From assembly GCF_030463535.1 (NCBI RefSeq), contig NC_132894.1:32135625-32199624 (forward strand): a stretch of 64,000 nt of DNA, written 5' to 3'. The notes under the pieces are model-generated. The model was not told where the DNA came from and did no database searches. It saw only the letters and a program-made list of their open reading frames with translations. Below, in pieces: positions 61,401-64,000 of this stretch. The stretch is from Salminus brasiliensis. Its lineage: Eukaryota; Chordata; Actinopteri; Characiformes; Bryconidae. The translations under genes were made by a program, and so were the position numbers. Positions within the stretch are counted from its first letter, which is position 1, and each line of letters starts with the position of its first letter.

Positions 61401-63259
61401 AAGTGTGACTAACAGTCAGTGTTTTCCTTGTGTAGGCTGTAGATGCATTTGAAGAAGATCAGGACGTTGTAGAAGCCTCCAGGATAGAAGACTCTGATGA
61501 GGTACTGTGCTTCACACAAAGACTTCGGTGTTCCCTTGTGGAACAGCATCAGCATTCCAAAAACATTCAAAAGATTCCAGTCCTTCCACACAGTTCAAGA
61601 ACATCAGTATTGTTCAAACTCTGCCAGTTCTCACACTCACACTCTGAATTCAGTTCTTCTGTCAAAGCAGGCCATAAATATGTGGCCTGAGACAGGTGGT
61701 AATAATGTTGGTTTGCTTTGCAGGATGAAGAGGAGGATGAAAACAGTGAGGGAGAACAGGAGGAAGAAACTAGTGAACAGGAAGAAGAAATTGGAGAACA
61801 GAAGGAGATGTCTGGACTACAGGGAGAAGAACTCAGAGTAAAAGAAGAAGAACCTGGAGTACAGGAGAAGATGTCTGGACTACAGGGAGAAGAACCTGAA
61901 GTGCAAGAGGAGGAACATAGAGTACAGGAAGACGAACCTGGAGTACAAGAGGAGGAACCTGGAGTGCATGAAGAAGAACCTGGAGTACAAAAAGAAGAAC
62001 CTGGAGTACAAGAGGAGGAACCTGGAGTGCAAGAAGAAGAACCTGGAGTACAAAAAGAAGAACCTGAAGTACAGGGAGAAGATCCTGAAGTACAAGAAGA
62101 AGATCCTGGAGTACAAGAGGAGGAACCTGGAGTACAAGAAGAGGAACCTGGAGTACAAGAGGAAGGTCCTGAAGTACAAGAAGAAGATCCTGGAGTACAA
62201 GAAGAAGAACCTGGAGTACAAGAAAAAGAACCTGGAGTACAAGAAGAAGACCCTGGAGTACAAGAAGAAGATCCTGGAGTACAAGAAGAAGACCCTGGAG
62301 TACAAGAGGAGGAACCTGGAGTACAAGAAGAAGATCCTGAAGTACAAGAAGAAGAACCTGGAGTACAAGAGGAAGATCCTGGAGTACAAGAAGAAGATCC
62401 TGGAGTACAAGAAGAAGATCCTGGAGTAAAAGAGGAAGATCCTGGAGTACAAGAAGAAGGTCCTGAAGTACAAGAAGAAGATCCTGGAGTACAAGAAGAA
62501 AAACCTGGAGTACAAGAAGAAGATCCTGGAGTACAAGAAGAAGACCCTGGAGTACAAGAGGAGGAACCTGGAGTACAAGAAGAAGATCCTGAAGTACAAG
62601 AAGAAGAACCTGGAGTACAAGAGGAAGATCCTGGAGTACAAGAAGAAGATCCTGGAGTACAAGAAGAGAAACCTGGAGTACAGGGAGAAGAACCTGGAGA
62701 ACAAGAGGAAGATCCTGGAGTACAAGAAGAAGATCCTGGAGTACAAGAGGAAGATCCTGGAGTACAAGAAGAAGGTCCTAAAGTACAAGAAGAAGATCCT
62801 GGAGTACAAGAAGAAGAACCTGGAGTACAAGAAGAAGATCCTGGAGTACAAGAAGAAGACCCTGGAGTACAAGAGGAGGAACCTGGAGTACAAGAAGAAG
62901 ATCCTGGAGTACAAGAAGAAGAACCTGGAGTACAAGAGGAAGATCCTGGAGTACAAGAAGAAGATCCTGGAGTACAAGAAGAAGAACCTGGAGTACAAGA
63001 AGAAGAACCTGGAGTACAAGAGGAAGATCCTGGAGTACAAGAAGAAGATCCTGGAGTACAAGAGGAGAAACCTGGAGTACAGGGAGAAGAACCTGGAGAA
63101 CAAGAAGAAGAACCTGGAGTACAAGAGGAAGAACCTGGAGTACAAGAAGAAGATCCTGAAGAACAAAAAGAAGAACCTGGAGTACAAGAGGAAGATCCTG
63201 TAGTACAGGGAGAAGAACCTAGAGAACAGGGGGAAGAAACTAATGTACAAGATGAATAG
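52467..63259 (+). CDS. Four-Ig-domain FCRL/PECAM1-like receptor with long acidic repeat tail (gene B)
   Basis: Tandem paralogue of gene A, 1009 aa. Exons: 52467-52503, 53661-53687, 54091-54393, 55748-56035, 57695-57961, 58419-58718, 60482-60583, 60738-60765, 60886-60961, 61436-61501, 61724-63259. The split signal peptide ([15 protein letters not shown]) again has a 27-base second exon. One Ig domain per exon with Cys pairs EFLCIV/FICKA, LRCSV/YSCVA, VTCNL/VQCQA and LQCSV/YHCEA. Membrane span about residues 412-436 ([23 protein letters not shown]), then KR-rich stop-transfer. A 28-base exon follows, the same size and phase as in gene A. Then two small acidic exons ([28 protein letters not shown]) lead into a last exon that codes 511 residues of PGVQEED-type heptads. 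The tail after VEYED has no tyrosine and no classical ITIM. A possible 18-base microexon (55310-55327) would add six residues in frame. Exons 1-2 rest on splice logic. Confidence 0.87.
52548..52637. mobile_element. Short MITE-like copy, 7399-type family
   Basis: AATGGTTCTTTGAGCTGTAG, AAGAACCATAAAGAACCATAG, and the end CACCTTTATTTTTAAGAGCA. In gene B intron 1. Confidence 0.6.
53040..53420 (-). pseudogene. Degraded Tc1-like transposase remnant
   Basis: Minus strand encodes [16 protein letters not shown], a strong match to the C-terminal catalytic region of fish Tc1 transposases, preceded by decayed [20 protein letters not shown] (typically a DNDPKHT..TTEWL-like block). Only about 66 codons stay open. 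In gene B intron 1. Confidence 0.75.
56365..56660 (-). mobile_element. Family 2 MITE fragment, inverted
   Basis: CAAATGTTCGTGGACACCCC, TTAATGAATGCATTCAGCTA, GTTCTCTGGAATGATGGATG and AATCAAATCCTCACAGCAG match the inverted copy at 40545. In the gene B intron before Ig domain 3. Confidence 0.75.
56655..56935 (+). mobile_element. tRNA-derived SINE, family 3
   Basis: A-box-like GTGGCTCAGCGGTTAGAGCG and B-box GGGTTCAGTTCCTGG at tRNA spacing, then CCACTGTTGGGCCCTTGAGC and GTTAAATGCAGAGGACACAT, ending CAAATACGTGCACCTTTACC. Classic tRNA-head SINE of teleosts; its tail is also found at 30485-30615. Confidence 0.88.
58190..58392. repeat. Dispersed repeat ending CATAATGCTGCTTTAATG
   Basis: Shares ATGTTTGTGTAAAATCCAG, CCCCTCAGTCC and the end with the repeat at 20585-20985. 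It sits right before the acceptor of gene B Ig exon 58419, leaving 26 bases to the splice site. Confidence 0.65.
59870..60110 (-). repeat. GGGCCCAACTGGG-type dispersed repeat
   Basis: TGGGTAGCCCAACTGGGAAC, CTATCTGGGTTGTACACTGC and CTCTAACAATAGGGCCCAAC match 36600-36900. In the 1.76-kb gene B intron before the membrane-span exon. Confidence 0.65.
61165..61280 (+). repeat. Dispersed repeat fragment (AGCAACACTATGGA type)
   Basis: AAGCAACACTATGGAAAATGG, GGCTCCCCCTACAGTCAGG and ACCACTAAAGGACAC parallel the segment at 14775-14900. Confidence 0.55.
61800..63235 (+). repeat. 21-bp coding minisatellite (gene B tail)
   Basis: About 68 units of CCTGGAGTACAAGAAGAAGAT, all of 21 bases, so frame is never lost. 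Variation is mostly Asp/Glu/Lys/Gly at position 7 and Gly/Glu at position 2 of the heptad. Longer blocks are duplicated: GACCCTGG followed by the same variant order at 62291 and 62543 (252 bases, 12 units) and again at 62858 (315 bases, 15 units), and CAGGGAGAAGAACC..GAGAACAAG at 62681 and 63080 (399 bases, 19 units). GA-rich on plus, so CT-rich on minus. Confidence 0.97.
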
Positions 63260-64000
63260 ACCAACACACACAACACAGGCATTGTTAATGGCATAATAAT
63301 CAGAGACGGAAAATACAGGTCCAGAAAATAAAAGCTCTGCCTCAGGAATTTGTTCCAATTGCTTGGGCAGCTGAGCTGCAAAAAATCCTGGGATGTTTTT
63401 TTTTTCCAGAACTGAATTTTCTTTATCTCTAATAATAATCAGGATGCACTGAAATGGAATTTGTGGGCTGATATTGGATATCTGATATGTTTCATGTACA
63501 GATCTGCTGATGCACTTGGATCAACATTACAGAGAAATATAGTGATTATTTCTGCAGGGCTCTGAATGCAGTACAATGAATAAAAGACTGTTACTTTAGG
63601 CCGCAGAAGTCCAGCATCATCTAAACACCCTGCTCTCCTGGAGCTCTATACATGAGTCATCAAATGTCAGTTGGAAGTAATATCAGTCAAATAAACATCC
63701 AATTTTTTTCAAACAATCCTTTTTTTTTCTGACCAGTCTGTCGTGGTGAACTATATGAAGGTCTTGCATTCTTCTGCATCAGGCTATTCTGCTTTTTTAC
63801 TGCCTTTTTACTGGTTTTAAAGTGTTTTAAGAAAATGGTCAAATTGTTCCAAGAAAAAATGTATTGAATTTAAGTGGAAGGAAGGTTTTGAGTCGTGCTT
63901 TTTCATTGTTATATTTTTCCTGTAATAAAAGATTATGGTTTCCAATGTTTGTTTTTGTATGGGAGCGACTAAGGGAGTGAGGGAGGTAGGGAGTGACTTG
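63260..64000 (+). other. Gene B 3' UTR and downstream sequence
   Basis: No further gene seen. AATAAA candidates occur at about 63580, 63690 and 63924-63929; the last, followed by GATTATGG and a T/G-rich stretch, looks best as the poly(A) signal. Confidence 0.6.

Noticed and set aside
61800-63235. CRISPR-like array
   Set aside because: Regular spacing is due to contiguous 21-bp coding units with no unique spacers, in a vertebrate genome.
61567-63381. 604-codon minus-strand open frame of Ser/Cys/Thr/Pro/Gly repeats
   Set aside because: It is the complement of the 21-bp coding minisatellite. The plus frame is joined by proper splice sites to a receptor gene, whereas the minus frame has no promoter, domain or partner exons.

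Overview
This window is eukaryotic and comes from a ray-finned fish, probably an otophysan teleost. Exons are short with GT/AG borders, AATAAA signals are present, and introns are full of CA/TG microsatellites, tRNA-derived SINE-like copies and Tc1/mariner-type MITEs. I spliced the exons by hand from protein similarity, splice signals and phase. The lineage call is weak; the gene calls are strong.

Layout. (1) 1-7.4 kb, plus strand: the 3' two thirds of NOTUM, a secreted Wnt-inactivating lipase; the 5' exons lie left of the window. (2) 8.05-24.3 kb, minus strand: tmc6 (EVER1-like), 20 coding exons, 818 aa, convergent with NOTUM, with a probable non-coding first exon near 32.5 kb. (3) 32.98-34.23 kb: a GATA/GACA-type tetranucleotide tract that changes strand twice, between the two tmc genes. 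(4) 35.9-45.9 kb, plus strand: tmc8 (EVER2-like), 16 exons, 687 aa, head-to-head with tmc6 as in mammals. (5) 46.57-50.68 kb and 52.47-63.26 kb, plus strand: two tandem genes for single-pass receptors with four Ig domains, of FCRL/PECAM1 type. In human the gene directly beyond TMC8 is C17orf99 (IL-40), itself related to the FCRL/PECAM Ig family, so these are candidate positional counterparts of IL-40.

The most unusual object is the tail of the second Ig gene. Its final 1.5-kb exon is a 21-bp coding minisatellite encoding about 68 heptads of the type PGVQEED, a roughly 500-residue acidic tail without tyrosine. Its sister gene has a tail of only about 50 residues.

Functionally, NOTUM removes palmitoleate from Wnts. 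TMC6 and TMC8 are ER membrane proteins known in mammals to work as a complex (with CIB1 and zinc transporter ZnT1) in lymphocytes and keratinocytes. The Ig genes look like leukocyte or endothelial surface receptors. A second theme is complementary simple repeats (CA against TG, GA against CT) placed right at splice sites in tmc6 and NOTUM, which could fold the pre-mRNA around specific exons.
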